Of a stretch of DNA of 64,000 nucleotides, positions 12,641-25,720 are shown piece by piece. A program made the position numbers and the translations under genes. Under the pieces are notes generated by a model. That model worked only from the letters and a program-made list of their open reading frames with translations. It made no database searches and had not been told where the DNA came from. The stretch is from Serilophus lunatus (lineage: Eukaryota > Chordata > Aves > Passeriformes > Eurylaimidae): positions 62,001-126,000 of the forward strand of contig VXBA01000467.1 of NCBI GenBank assembly GCA_013399895.1, read 5' to 3'. How positions within the stretch are numbered: position 1 is the stretch's first letter; every line of letters begins with the position of its first letter.

Positions 12641-15600
12641 CCTTAATCCTTTATTTTATTTTCAGTAATGTGCTAGATTCTAATCTACCTCATAACCCCA
12701 TTAAAGCAAGGCATGCAAGTCCCTTGCCCATCATCAGCAGACCGCCCTGCAGGCCTGAAATCACTTCAGATGGCAATTTTTCAAGCCACAATAATCAAAA
12801 TGAAATATCTCTCAATTAATTATCCCTCTACAACCTGCATTCCAATCCCACTCCATAATTGACAATTACTTGCCCATTCTTCCTCACAAAGCCTGGAGTA
12901 AATTGGATAATTTTAGCATTTGTTTTATTTTGACTGTTCCTAAATTTAACGTGGGAAACTCTTTGCACTCTCTCCCCCTTCCTGTTTTGGTAAAACAAGT
13001 TAGTTAGAAATTATGCCTTCATAATTAAAATTTCAACAACACATCAGGAAGGACATTGCCTCAGCTCTTTATTGATCTCATTATTACAAAAAGCAAGTAG
13101 GTTATAGCTATGTCTGGCCCTTTATACTTTTTCTCATGACTCTAAAAGGTACTAATATATTCAAAATATTTAATATAAAAAGTACATATTAAGGCTGCTG
13201 CTCCAATTTTTTCCAGACCAGCGTGTTGCAGTGTATTTCCCAGTTCATATTAAACACACATGAGAACATTTGTCCTTACGGTTAGGAATCAGTTCTTGGC
13301 CTTCTAAACTTGTATTGTTCCCTAATGAACACTATGGTTCTAATTCCCCAAAAGACCTGGTGTGTATCCCAGGTCAATTAAAATGGAGTCCTTAAAGCTT
13401 TTTCGTATGAATTCTAGCATGTTTTCTAAGAACTATAGTCTTGTATTTAACCCTCTGCTGTATAAGATTTTTCCAATATGAGTTCCTGATTACTCTGAAC
13501 CGCTGAGTGTGCTGCATTTTCTATCATTCATTCCTTGCACAAAACAGCCCTTCTGGTTTATCACCTTCCTCTTCACCATTCTCTCTTGGAATTAGAAGAA
13601 TGAGAAGCATTAAAAATCTGGTCAGCCATAAAGGCCATTCGCTTACTTAGGCCCACCTATTTTTCACAGAGCTGTTCCATACTGAAATTTTCCAGTCTTA
13701 TTTCAATCTCCTATGGTTTCATTCTCAGGGTAATGAGTAATATTCAACAGCTCTTCTCTTGCTGTTAAATCTACGTTTTCTCTTTAAAAACCTACTGTCA
13801 TCACCCATAACTTGACCATCTCCCATCTCAGTTGGGCTGCTTCTGCTCAATGAGTTTTGCTCTGCTTTGTAACATCCCTATTCTCACAACTCAAGATGAA
13901 AAATAATGCAGGAGAAAGTAAGACAAGGAAAAGATATAAAAGGCAAATTATGAAAACCAAAGATAATTAAGGCACCAGAGAGCCTCTAGCTTGCTGATTT
14001 TAGTTGATATCAAGGGAGGGAAGAGGCCTCCCCCTCCCCCATCAGAATTAAGATTTCAGACCAGAATTAGCAAACAAAGACCAGAGGGGTCTGCCAGAAC
14101 AGACATAACCTGGGAAATGTACAGGTTATTAGAAATAAAAATAATCAGACTGTAGGACTGGGTTGTGAGTCCTGAAGAAAGTCAACTGAAGACAAGAGTT
14201 GCAGAAAGAGGTTTTACAATGTAGAGCTAGCAGATGGGAGTGAAGTGGCAATAGCTTGCATGATTCCTGTTAAATAGCAGGGCAGTGGCATGATAAAAAA
14301 GATTTCACTGAGCACACACATGAAACAGTCAGCCAGGTGAAGCTCAATTGGAAATGCTATTAACCCCATTTGACAAACCAAGGGACCAGAAAAAAAGAGA
14401 TATCTATTATCCTAGTGAGATTCAAAGGCAGAAACGCTGCCTTAGATTATAACATGCTCTTAGAATAACAATGCAGAACATGGAACAGTAATTATTACAT
14501 GCAACAGGATTCAGAAAGAGGGGAAATCTTCTATTAGTTCAAATGATACAGTTAGGAAAACAAAACAAAACCAAAAAAACCCCAGAAAAGCATGCAAGCA
14601 CACAAGGCTTTTTTATCTTTTTTAAATTGGTTTATTAATATTTTGGTACAATGTTCTTTCTAGTGTTACAGCTATTATTTTAAAAAGGTCTCATAGCTTG
14701 ATAAAAGTGGTATTTCACTCATCCTCTTTGTAGATTTTAGTTGGTAGACTTTGTGGCATCACAAAAGCTGATCAGAGAATGCCAAAGGTTTCAACAAGAT
14801 TAAATCTTACTCCACAGGCCTGACATACTTTTAAACTGTTTTCTATTTGTATATGGGTTTTTCAGATCACTTAAGATTTCTAAAATACAGCTTTTGAGCT
14901 AAGCTTAGCCTGGGCTAACTAATCATCCAGAAAAACAGCCAGAATAGCTTTTCACAAAGTGACATTAAGAGAATGAAGAAGATAAGCAGGAACACGCTGT
15001 ATTTATCAGTGCATTTAATACTGTATTTCACTTACAGTGCACTTAAGTATCAGGGATTTAATAAACTAGTGATTTTATAAGCTAGTACCTTAAGTGCTAG
15101 GATTTATGAGATTTTTTTAATCTGTAAATTAATAACATGGGAGTAAGGATAATCTTACTGTGCAATCACACTACAAGTTTCTTAAAAGTCATGTGGGCAA
15201 TAACACTCCTGATATTCAGGAATGTCTGTACATACTCATCTGGCATGCAGGTGTTCAGCTAATAAAACAGAAATAGAAATTTGACAGTTAGGCAGAAAGT
15301 TAACAGATTTTTCTATGAAATAATTAGGAGAAGAAAGGAGAGAGATGCATTGATAAAGGTAAAAAGAAATATCTATCATCTTTGCTTGCCCGGTATTTTG
15401 GAAGTCTACATGGTAAGAAGAATTCCTCTTTACATTTAAAAAACAAGGAAGATAGTTTATTTGCAGCATATTGTATATAATTTTAGGGAAAAGAACATAG
15501 GAGAGCCATATAAAACATACAAAAATAACTGTAGGAGTGCAGCACTATCCGGCAAGTAATTTTAAAAATGGGCAATTAAGATGGAGGAAAATTAATGGCT

Positions 15601-17534
15601 CATTTTGAAATGTGCTGAGTAATGAAGACCAGTCACTTTAGATATTCAGCCATGGTAACCACAATAACAGTAGTGATTAATGAAGTTTTCTTGGTAAACT
15701 GGAAATAAGAAGTTAGTAAAACCCAGGGTTGAAATCTGATCTCATTTCTACTTGCACAGTACTAGAATAACTCATTTGATATCTCTGAACTTATTCTATA
15801 CTAGCAAAAATGTACAGCTCTACATTCCTAACTCCCAAAATTCTGCTCCAAGTATAATTTGCAAGAGCATAAAGTTTTTATGCAGTAGCTTTACCAAGAA
15901 GCTCTTTATAGTTTATAACTATGGTCCCCTAAGCATGTCTGTTGTTTCAATAACCCTGCCTTTATCAGTCCCATCAAAGCTACTGTCCAGCATGAGGTTG
16001 CTAGCAACTATAATGAAGTGATGCTGCTGTAGATTTCCTTATAGCTAAAGATTTTCCAGTGCTAGGCAGGTAACTGCAATTTCCATCACATCAAGACAAT
16101 TACTTTTAAGAACGGAAGGAACCGTCGCCCTCCCTCCTTTTCCTCTACCCCTCCCACCTTAGGTTGCATATCACAGACTTTGCTTGTGATTCTCAACATA
16201 ACCAGTACTACAGGAAATTGAACTACAAGACAGAAAAGTATTTTTTAAAGGAAAGTCTCTTTGTAAACTTAAGGCTGGAAAAGAGATCATGGAAAATACT
16301 GTGAATAAGCTTTTTGATTTTACCTTTTGAGAAGGCAGATGAGACTATGGGTCTCTGTAAAACAGGTTTTCAGAAACAAGCCTTAAAGCATGTAAAAAAA
16401 TCACGGTTTCATTTAGTACAAGTAAAAGTTGAGAAGCAGATTTTAGTTTGTGCACAACTGCAAGTCTCCAGAACACCACAATGTTTTCATTCTTATGGCA
16501 AACCTTAAACATACAGAAGAATTTTTTTTTTAATCTTGTGAACTCCCTAAGCAAAAAGTTGGAAGAATAAATCCATAACAGAAATAATTTCTTTAAAGGC
16601 TAAATGCAACACCTAAATTTCATAGCACAGTAAACTGACAAAATAATCTAATAATATCATCAGTATCTGTCTATACCAATTATTTTTTTTCTGGAAGTCA
16701 ACCTATAGCATAGTTATCTGATACTAGGTTATCACTAAAGCAGTGATAGAATCACTCCAACATCAGCTGATGAGAGCACATATCTCCACACATCCTGTTG
16801 AGTTGCAGAATAATTTTTTACGTTGTGAACCTCCACAGAATAATAAGAAGAGTTTTACCACTTCATTGAACAGTAAAGAGGAGCTGCTAATTTTAAAACA
16901 AAGTGTGGTTGTAATGCAAGGCTGAGAAAGTGTCTATGCCGTATATAACAAAACCAATGGTCTCCAATAAATTATCAATGAGTGTCAATGAAATTCAGGA
17001 AAACAGGCCATATTGAAAAGTTGGTACAGTACACTATCATAATAGAGATGCTAGGTTCCTGAGAAGAATGTTGTCCTTGTAAAGGGCTTCATTCCTACTG
17101 GAGGCAACTCTCACTGAAAAAGTTTGTCTTATTTATTTTGGCTGCTACATCATGTTGTATGTAAACAGGGCCCCTTTACCAAGCACTGTATCTAAATAAT
17201 TTACTTTGAAGAATGGGTAAATACATGGCTTACAAGAAAATATTAACTCACTTGCCCTTTAATGTACAATAGCAATACCGCTAGACATTAGTAGAATATA
17301 TTATGTTCTATAATTAACTGCAATGTTTGAGTGATTCTTTGAAAACCGATGTGATTCAGTTTTTCATTAAAAGTAATTGGAGGACATTTTCAAATCTGAC
17401 TTAGAGAGCTGAGCTATCCAAATTCGGGTGCCATAAACGGGACTATTTCCAGAAAGCAGTACTTTAGCATTTTCTTAGTACTTTTAGCTAGGATACCCGA
17501 CATTATCATACTTTCATATCTTTCTTTTTTTAAA
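12641..17534. other. AT-rich non-coding DNA, no gene seen
   Basis: Several chance frames of 60-89 codons occur (for example 15236-15469 minus, 15752-16021 plus, 16345-16554 minus). None shows a domain, a splice context or a codon pattern that I recognise. Confidence 0.55.
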
Positions 17535-17554
17535 GTTTGTTTGTTTGTTTGTTT
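17535..17554. repeat. (GTTT)5 microsatellite
   Basis: Five perfect GTTT units follow a T-rich run. Confidence 0.9.
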
Positions 17555-17888
17555 ATTGAGAGTGTTAATTCCTTTACATTTATGATAGAACTTAGCAGGA
17601 TGAAATTATAGAGAAAAACATATACATACATATTACAATATAGCATATGGTTATGAAGTAACCAAGTACAGTCATTTTAGAAGGGGAAAACTTTAAAAAT
17701 ATACCAAGATCATCTAAAATTACAATCTTCGACACTATTATTAAAAGAGACTAGATTTCTTTTTCTATATGGCAATCAAAAATCTTCAACAGAAACTCAT
17801 TGTATCTTCCTACCAACTACTGAGTCAATCCTGCTTCAGTTTAAAAGTGTAGCCTTTTATATTTATATATATTACACTTCTAAAACTG

Positions 17889-17945
17889 GATCCTGGAAAT
17901 TGACATAAAAATCTCCATTGACTTCAATGAAGTCAGGTTTTCACC
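17889..17945. repeat. Possible ancient amniote interspersed-repeat fragment
   Basis: The words CCATTGACTTCAATGAAGTC and then AGGTTTTCACC resemble a motif (CCATTGACTTCAATGG.GT..GG.TTTCACC) that recurs in reptile and bird genomes in old dispersed repeats. The core TGACTTCA.TGAAGTCA is nearly palindromic. I cannot name the family with certainty. Confidence 0.35.
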
Positions 17946-20639
17946 TTCATGTTTACTTAATAATATTACACTCTGTGTTTCTAGGGGGTTATACTTCTGA
18001 TACATCTACAGAGACCTAGTTTTTAAACAAACTCCACTTGCATTAATCCAGCAATTTTAAGAACCAAAGGTTAATATATTTTAGACTGAAATTCTCCTTC
18101 ATGTTTTACATCTAGTTTTTGTGATCATGTAGTTAAGGGCATGCTTGAACTGTTCAGGAAGTTTTGCTGCTAAACAGAGCCCATCTGCTCCTCTAACATT
18201 AGAGGAGCACTTCTTCTTTATGTGGCAACTCTGGTTAGTCCATTATGATTGTATTTTAAAAATTACTTGAATCCTGTTTTCCTGGAAAGTGATCAATCAG
18301 ACTAGAACAGATTTTAAAGCCAACGTTTGCCTACAGGCTGAAATAAAAGTAATAGGCAGAACGGCCCTGTTTTCACCAAAAGAACATTTAAAGATGGTTT
18401 TGTTTCTTTTCATTACGGTGGTAATGTTTGAAAAATGTTTGGGGGACATTAATAGCATCTTTTTTACAATGGAACTACCAAAGCTGTGAAGATTAAAATA
18501 ATGCAAAGTGTATCTCAAATGGAGTGTTAAAATAATTAACATTAAGATGAAGCAAATAAAAATATAAATCCATCAAAACTAGCATCCTTTTTGAATGATG
18601 GAGGACATATGAAGTGCTATTCCAGTAAATCAGAAATTTACACTTCAACAGTAATGCATTCCCTATGAGATAGTAGACCAGAAATACTCCAGCTAGCACA
18701 GGCTTACAATGTTTACTAAGCTCTGTTACCAGCTTTTACTTCTTGTTTAAGCAAACGTTCACTGAAAGCAATTAGAAAACATATGTGGGAACATAACTCA
18801 GGTACTGACCTCAGACTTAATGTTTTGGAAAAACGATGCAGGATCCCAGGCTCTGTACAATGACAAAACATTACTTGAATAGGATCCCAGCTTATTCTTG
18901 GTCCTTCCAGTTTTCAAATACAATAACATCATCATCATCATAATAGCAGCATTATCATGTACTATTATTAATAGTAATTTTAATATGTGATCAGTCTTTT
19001 TCACAGTGATATGTTAGTCTTTTATAATGCTGGGAAAATTTGTATTTGTCCTTAAGTAGGTTATTAATTAGCACAGTAATAATAGAACAACGATTAAATA
19101 ATTTTGTCAACATGACTAATGGTGCTATCAACTAAAACATCTGTGACCACAAAAATACAGGTAACACTAGATGTGAATTCTCCACCTTGATTTGTCAACT
19201 CTTTATCTTGACAAATATCTCCTCCCTTAGACAGGATTGCTATAGCACAGTAGCACTAATGAAATGTTAACTTTATACTAGATAATAATCAACTGTCATG
19301 ATGGGGATTACCAAATGTAATGCACCACTAGTACAAGAAGCTATAAGAAACCAATTTTTATCAACTCAATTTGCTTTGACACATATATGATGTGAGAGCA
19401 AGATTACTATACCAGTATAGTACTTTGGTACAGATTCCTGTGATTACAAGAAAAATCCCAGTTGTCAACTGTTCCATTGATTAGAGAAAGCTACTACTGA
19501 AAACTCAGATTAAGTTAAAGACTCACTGTTCATCACAGTTAAGTGAAATTCATTTTTAGATCCAAAATTCCATAATTATGGGTATTAGTATGTATATGAA
19601 TCAAGCAAAAAACTAAACTAAACACCATCGGAAACACTATGGCAAATCTGCAAGTACGGTTGTCAGGAATACAAGCTGAAGCAGAGATCAGGTGTTCTCA
19701 TCCCTAACAGTTGCAAAAAACAATTAGAACCTGCATTTCAGCTGAAAATACTATCAAATATACTTGTTAAAGAAAAGTAAAGATTCTGCTAAAAGAAGAG
19801 AATGAGCGAAGACAGAAGAGATTTTGCTGACACTGAAAGATATACAACTGCAGTAGAAAGACCAGCATTCATGAACTTAAATTCATCATACACAGATATT
19901 GTAGGATCAAAGCAGAGTGCATAAATAGGTTGCATAGTACTTTATCCCATGCTTCTTGATAGTAAAGGGAACACTACAAACTCATACAAACAGTCAACTA
20001 GATAAGTCAGCTGAAGATGTGCATTAGTCAGGAAAATATAAAGGCTGGAAAATACAAAGATGTTGCTGGACCTCTGTAATGAAAAGAATCACCTTTGATC
20101 ACCATAATTTAATTCAACGCTGAAGATGCCAAACTCCTGCTCCTGGAGATACACATGCTCAGTTTATCCACAGAAAGGAAACCCACCCTGGATAAACTGA
20201 TTCTAGCCAACTCCCTCCCAGTATCAAAATTCCCCAGGAGCAAGTCCACAGAGAAGTTAGTCAAAAGCCAACATTCTTATCTGGTGGAAATTAACCTTTT
20301 AGACACAGCATAGTCTGGAGTCAAGCCAGGACATAAAACTGACACCACCTAGGAAACTGATGAATATTCTCCACCCATCAGTGGGCAAAGGATTGATATC
20401 TGTTCCCATCATCTTGGACCTCTGCAGTGAGAGTAGAGCTCTAAAATTATATGAGTCCTTCCTGAAGAGGTACACCCAGTAAGTTGTGACAGGATACTGT
20501 ACCTCCATCAATGGACTCCTCAAACTGTATGGGCAGTCACAGAAGCCAAGAACTGTGGAAATGACGTTTATTCCAAGTATCACGTTGATCACACAGCTCT
20601 TGTCTCATAGTTCTACCTCACCCAAACCCTGCTTTATTT
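17946..20639. other. AT-rich non-coding DNA with short CAT repeat
   Basis: A CATCATCATCAT run lies at about 18926-18942. Overlapping chance frames at 18289-18542 and 18493-19004 show no coding features. Confidence 0.55.
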
Positions 20640-20715
20640 GGACTGTGAGCTCCTTGGCTACTGATGATCAGCACCTCTTTGTTTATCCAGCATCTAGCAC
20701 AATCAAGGACTTTGC
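20640..20715 (+). mobile_element. MIR/L2-type 3'-end remnant
   Basis: GGACTGTGAGCTCCTTGGC at 20640 followed by CTCTTTGTTTATCCAGCATC and TAGCACAATCAAGGAC matches, in order, the conserved 3' end of L2/MIR-type repeats (GACTGTAAGCTCCTTG...TTTGTA...CAGC.CCTAGCACAATG). This tail is common in reptile and bird genomes. The plus-strand frame 20486-20731 covers it and is not a gene. Confidence 0.66.
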
Positions 20716-21338
20716 TAGCAGTCTACCCTAACATACTCTTAACAATAATGGTATTTGTGCAGTTCAAAACTGTTAATTTACTCTCAGTTTATTTTCAATA
20801 TCTACATAGAACAGCAAGCTGAAAACAGTAGCAAATCAAGTCCAGCAATAAATTGTACAGAATTTTATCAGTTGCCCCCCAGAGCAGTCATATAACTACT
20901 GCCACAACAGACCAGCATGAGCAACAGCCAACAATATTGGAACACAGAGAAAAAAGATTCAGGAACCAGTCATTCCTGCGCAAGTCAATGTCAGAGAGTA
21001 CTGAAACAGTACACATTGTTAAGCTGACCTGTTTTGACCAGAATCACCATAAATCTTCTGTCAGCCTGGACAAGGTAGAAGACTGCTCCATAATAACGAA
21101 CAATGTCAAAGCCCTTTAACTCAGCTCAAACAGCAGCAAGACAATCTATCCAGACACACGTATTTCAGAGACTCCGGAATGCCGACTGAAGTAGAACGTA
21201 GCATATCTCCTTAGAATCAGCAGTTGCATTAGATTCCCACTTAATTTCAAATCATGTTCAGATCTCATTGCTTATATTCAAGGCATTTTATAGCCTGGGT
21301 TGCTCCACCACTTTCTTTACAGGAAAGTACACCTATTA

Positions 21339-21425
21339 CGTATATATATATATATATAAACATTTATATATATTATTATATTTTATTATTTTTATATAGA
21401 TATATAAACACATTTACACACATTC
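21339..21425. repeat. (TA)n microsatellite and TATA-rich block
   Basis: About ten perfect TA units at 21340-21358 run on into imperfect TATATATTATTATATTTT sequence and TATATAAACAC. A block like this tends to vary in length. Confidence 0.9.
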
Positions 21426-21877
21426 TCATCAGAATAGGTATTGCTGTATCATTCTGTTTAGATACCATGATGCAAGCAATCCTTGAAGTGGAAGAAAAAG
21501 CACAAAAAGAGAACACAAGCAGTGACAGGATCTTTATCAATAACACAGTAGGACAGTTTTTACTGTATTTTTAGTGCATTGAAAAATTTCATTTCAGTTT
21601 GTATCCACTAATATACATGCATTTCTTTAATATGTATTTAATACTTTATTTAGCAAAAGATAACACAGCAGTGTTTGCACATTTGAATTTTTAAATCTCC
21701 TAATTATGTCTAGATTTGCAAGAGTCCTTCATCAGTTATTTGCAGGAAATGTCTCCATGTATAAGCTCATTTCTATACTATTTCTTTGGGACTGTATGAC
21801 CATGAAGATACAACAATCAGAGTGAGAAATAGTTTGTTCTTCCTAAATGCAAATCATAAAACTAAGGAATATGATAA

Positions 21878-21894
21878 TACATACATACATACAT
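21878..21894. repeat. (TACA)4 microsatellite
   Basis: Four perfect TACA units. Confidence 0.85.
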
Positions 21895-22570
21895 AAATTA
21901 CAGATATGTGATATCTGAGCTACACAATATAAATTTCAACTGACCAGTTTGGAGCAGTTGTTGATGAAAGCTAAAATTATGCAAAGCATTTGGAGTGTTA
22001 ATATGATATATGATATTTAGAAATTACAGCAATAACAATATTCCAAACTAGTGGAGGTAAAACCCCTTATATTACAGAGTCTACAAAGACCTTCTATTGC
22101 CTGAACCTAAAATGTTAAGCAAATCACTTTGGTTTTGATTGCAGATTATTTTCAGAAAATACTGGAAAGGAAAATGAGCAAATATCATAAGCATCTGCCT
22201 ATTGTGAGAACACTCCAAAACACTTCAGGTGAACTTAGTGAACATTTAAACTTAGTTATTTTTGTTCTACTAGACAGAATATTTAAATATTATTTTTTTA
22301 ATAAAGGTGACTTCTACGTATAAAGCATTTATATTGGAATTTTATAACATCTGGAAACACCTCCTGAGAACAACACCTGATAGGAGGAGCTGCCATGCTG
22401 TAAGAGCTGGATGAACTTGGGAATTACTGGAGAACTTATCTTATAGATTATATATATATAATAATACTGACATCATGAATAAAGCAGAGTTGTATGAACC
22501 CTGAGGGATTTGGTTAGGTAGACAGGTAATCTTACATGTGATATTGTTTGTAGTTCTCTGGAACTGCAAA

Positions 22571-22622
22571 GGGGGAGGGAGAGAGGGAGGGGGAGGGGGA
22601 AAGGGAAAGGGAAGGGGAAGGC
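22571..22622 (+). repeat. G-rich purine tract with G-quadruplex potential
   Basis: Fifty-two bases of pure G and A contain at least eight runs of three or more G separated by one to three A or GA, for example GGGGGAGGGAGAGAGGGAGG at the start. This exceeds the usual G3+N1-7 four-run rule. A polypurine tract of this kind could also form triplex DNA. Confidence 0.85.
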
Positions 22623-22952
22623 TTTAAATGATCATATTGTCTCAATCAGCAATTTATGGAACTCTCCTTTAGTTGTCAAAAGTAAGCATAAATGCTCAAG
22701 ACTCCCAGAAAATAAAACAATGTTAATCATCATCATCAAAGAATCCTGAGTTGTCTCTAAAAAAGATTGTTTTGCAGTCACTAGAGTCACTGAAAACATT
22801 TACAGGGATGTCCATAATGGTTATATCCATCACTGTCCATTGTCTAACTTCTGTCCTGGGCTCCATACAACTTGAAAGCAGCAGAGTAGTAAGTGGTAAA
22901 AGTAATATTTTTCTTTTTTTGGGTGCTGTGTAGTGACAGATAAGAAATTAAG

Positions 22953-22967
22953 AAAAAAAAAAAAAAA
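22953..22967. repeat. A15 homopolymer
   Basis: A run of 15 A is followed by GAAAGAAAC. No duplicated gene sequence precedes it, so it is not clearly a retrocopy tail. Confidence 0.8.
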
Positions 22968-25597
22968 GAAAGAAACTTTTAATGTGACTGTGATTAGAAG
23001 AAGAAACAGAATTTTCAACAGCAAGCTAAAGAAAAAAATATGATGAAGAACTAGTGTGTCCACTTCTCAAATATAGATGCAAGGAAGTTTTATGTGATTC
23101 CTGTTCAATGGGGGCACAGTCCTGCTCCTGTGCCAAACACAAGAAGTCAACTAACACATGTACCCATGGAACAAATGTGACGACAGTTAAGACAGTACTG
23201 CATTCTTCCCATAGGGATATCCTATCATGGTCATGTCTAAGAGTGTACCTGAATGTATTCTATGCCGGTGTGAATGTAAGTGAATGCAAATCTAATAAGA
23301 AAATACTGCCAAGCAGGAATAATGGCTGGTTACCACAGCAGATTAAATAAACGGGTTTGGTCAATAAACTTAAGGCTGATGGGAAATGCAAAAGCAAACA
23401 GTTAACCAATCTGTGCAGGCATATAAAAGCAAAAAAGCTTAGTAATGAGAAAAAATACATATAGCAAAAAGCAATAGGGAAATGTGGTTGAGATAGCTGA
23501 CCAAAATTTGGAATTATCTTGGGAGTTTGGTCCCAGTCCAAGGAAGCTAAAATGCCTAGTGAATGATTGTCCCTTGAGAACTCTTCCTCAGGTAGACATT
23601 GTCATGATGAAACACATTTGTTTATATTGTTTCTTAGTAACAGAAAATTCAATCTATCATTGCCTTCTGACTATCCATCCTGTTTCCAGTCCTCACAGTA
23701 TCTAGTAAGCTTTTGGGAGATTTTTTTACCTCTTTGCTCAAGAAAATCATCCTTTAAAATATCAGAGTGATTAATAGGAGATTAATGGACTTAGCTCAGC
23801 ACCTTGTCTGTTCAAATGTCACCTTTTGTGCTGTTTGACAGTTCTCTTTTTCTGAAGGACACAGAAGGTGACAGTCTTGATCAGACAAGAGTCACACAAA
23901 TGCATTTGCCATACAAACACAGACACTAACAATTTTCAGTTGTACAAGTTAGCAAAAAAAATGGTTTTATCCTTTCTATGTAACTCAAGCCTCTGTGTTT
24001 CTGATGTAACATTTGGCTGAACACCATTAATTGGAATGATTGTTTTTGTTGTGTGTTGGATGATTAAATCTATTTGTGTCAAATGAAAATCTTGTTAGTG
24101 TTATATGTAAAGGCTTCCTTCTTCCTGCTGAAACGCAGTCTTCATTAACCCTTCATATAAGTAAGGAGGACTTTATATATGAAAGTATGGGGCAAGTGAA
24201 AATAACAACCTGAATACATTAGGTCACCAGTCTGTCTAGGCCTAACCTCTAATCTTCTATCTGTTAAGTAGGAAAAAGCAGACAGCTACCAGCTTTTCTT
24301 AAATCATGACTGTCTTGGAAGACACGTGCCTCAATAAAATAACATGGTTGAATTTACCGAAACATGGAAAATTTTCATTTAAAATTCACAGTATACATTC
24401 TGGATACAATCAAAACTCACAGAGTTTAAAGGCATACTTATTTTAATACACATCCTTTTGAAGGCAGAGCAAGTCTACCACTACCAAATATAAAAGACAA
24501 GAATAATCAAAATATTTTTCATGCTGTAGTATGGTATGTAACTCAAGAGGATGAAATGGATCTACTGATCTTCAAGCTGTATTACTCTGAAGTCAGTGGG
24601 GGAAAAACAGATTAGAAGGATCAGAATCACAGAATGAAGTAACAGCAGTGAAGACAACAGCTCCATTTCATAGCAAATTTTGAAGTTTCATTAAGTTCTT
24701 GTACTCTGTACTTCAGAGAATGCAAAATCTTTTGTATATTTTTGTCAAAACTATATTGTGTCCCTAGTCTGACCCAAACTTGAGCTTTATTATGAAAAAA
24801 AGAAAATACATGCTTCTCTCTGTTTCACCTTGAAGAGGGGGCTATTATAAAGAGTATTATTTCATTTTGATAATGAAGCTGTAATGCCAAAATATCAAAA
24901 TTCTGCCATACTTAAAAAATTATTTTAATCCTCAAAACACTAATTAAGGTGAAAAGCTTTGATTGGTTGACAGAACTGAGAATCAAAGGAACCAGCTTTA
25001 CTGTTCCAATTAAAATGAGATCTATAATGCAGAGCAAACATAAAAGACTGTGTCTGTTAATGGTAGGAATAATTCTAAATGGTTTTCAGTTATTAATCTG
25101 ACAGTAATTCACATTTACATAATCTACATATTTTACATGCTTATTTACATCCATAATGGGATTGCTGGGAAAACTAGGGAAAAAAATGCCCATCATGATA
25201 GCTAGTTTGAGATTCACAAGTCTGTCTTGTTTATAATTTCACCTGGTTGGATCCATTTCTTCCGCTAAGGATGGCTGTACATCTTTTGTATACAATAAAA
25301 TTCTGACATGGTAATTGGCAACTACTGAATAAATAAAAAGAAAAATAAAGCTTAAATTTGAACATAAAATCTTATATGCCAGAGACATTTTTGGCAAAGC
25401 AGTTGGAGTCTCCTCTCAACAAGAGCAAATGCTCATAGCCTGCTCCATTAAAATGGTTTTTAATACATATAAAAGGTGCACTGCATTAATAGTTTGGTAA
25501 CACAAGGAAAAGACTTATGAAAAATATTATCAAGGAAGACAGACAATAAAGAATAAGGGTAGACACATTATCAAGTAAACTTTTATATATGTAAGAA

Positions 25598-25720
25598 GAC
25601 ATTGGATGAGGCACTTAGTGCCATGATTTAGATGATGGGATGTTGTCAGGTAATTGGTTGGATGATCTCAATGGTCTTTTCCAACCTTGTTAATTCTGTG
25701 ATTCTCTGTGATTCTGTGAT
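25598..25720 (+). mobile_element. CR1 LINE 3'-tail fragment
   Basis: The sequence runs GACATTGGATGAGGCACTTA, GTGCCATG, GGTTGGATGATCTCAATGGT, CTTTTCCAACC and ends ATTCTGTGATTCTCTGTGAT plus TCTGTGAT. This is the characteristic 3' UTR and octamer tail of avian CR1 on the plus strand. At about 120 bp it is a severely 5'-truncated insertion with no coding content. Confidence 0.92.

Larger units (their letters stand above)
20716..25597. other. AT-rich non-coding DNA with several simple repeats
   Basis: No gene is supported. Simple repeats inside this stretch are listed separately. Chance frames include 21254-21574 plus, which runs through the TA repeat, and 23054-23350 plus. Confidence 0.55.

Noticed and set aside
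24620..24650. CAGAATCACAGAATG, like a reversed CR1 octamer tail
   Set aside because: No CR1 3' UTR sequence follows it. The short words alone are not enough.
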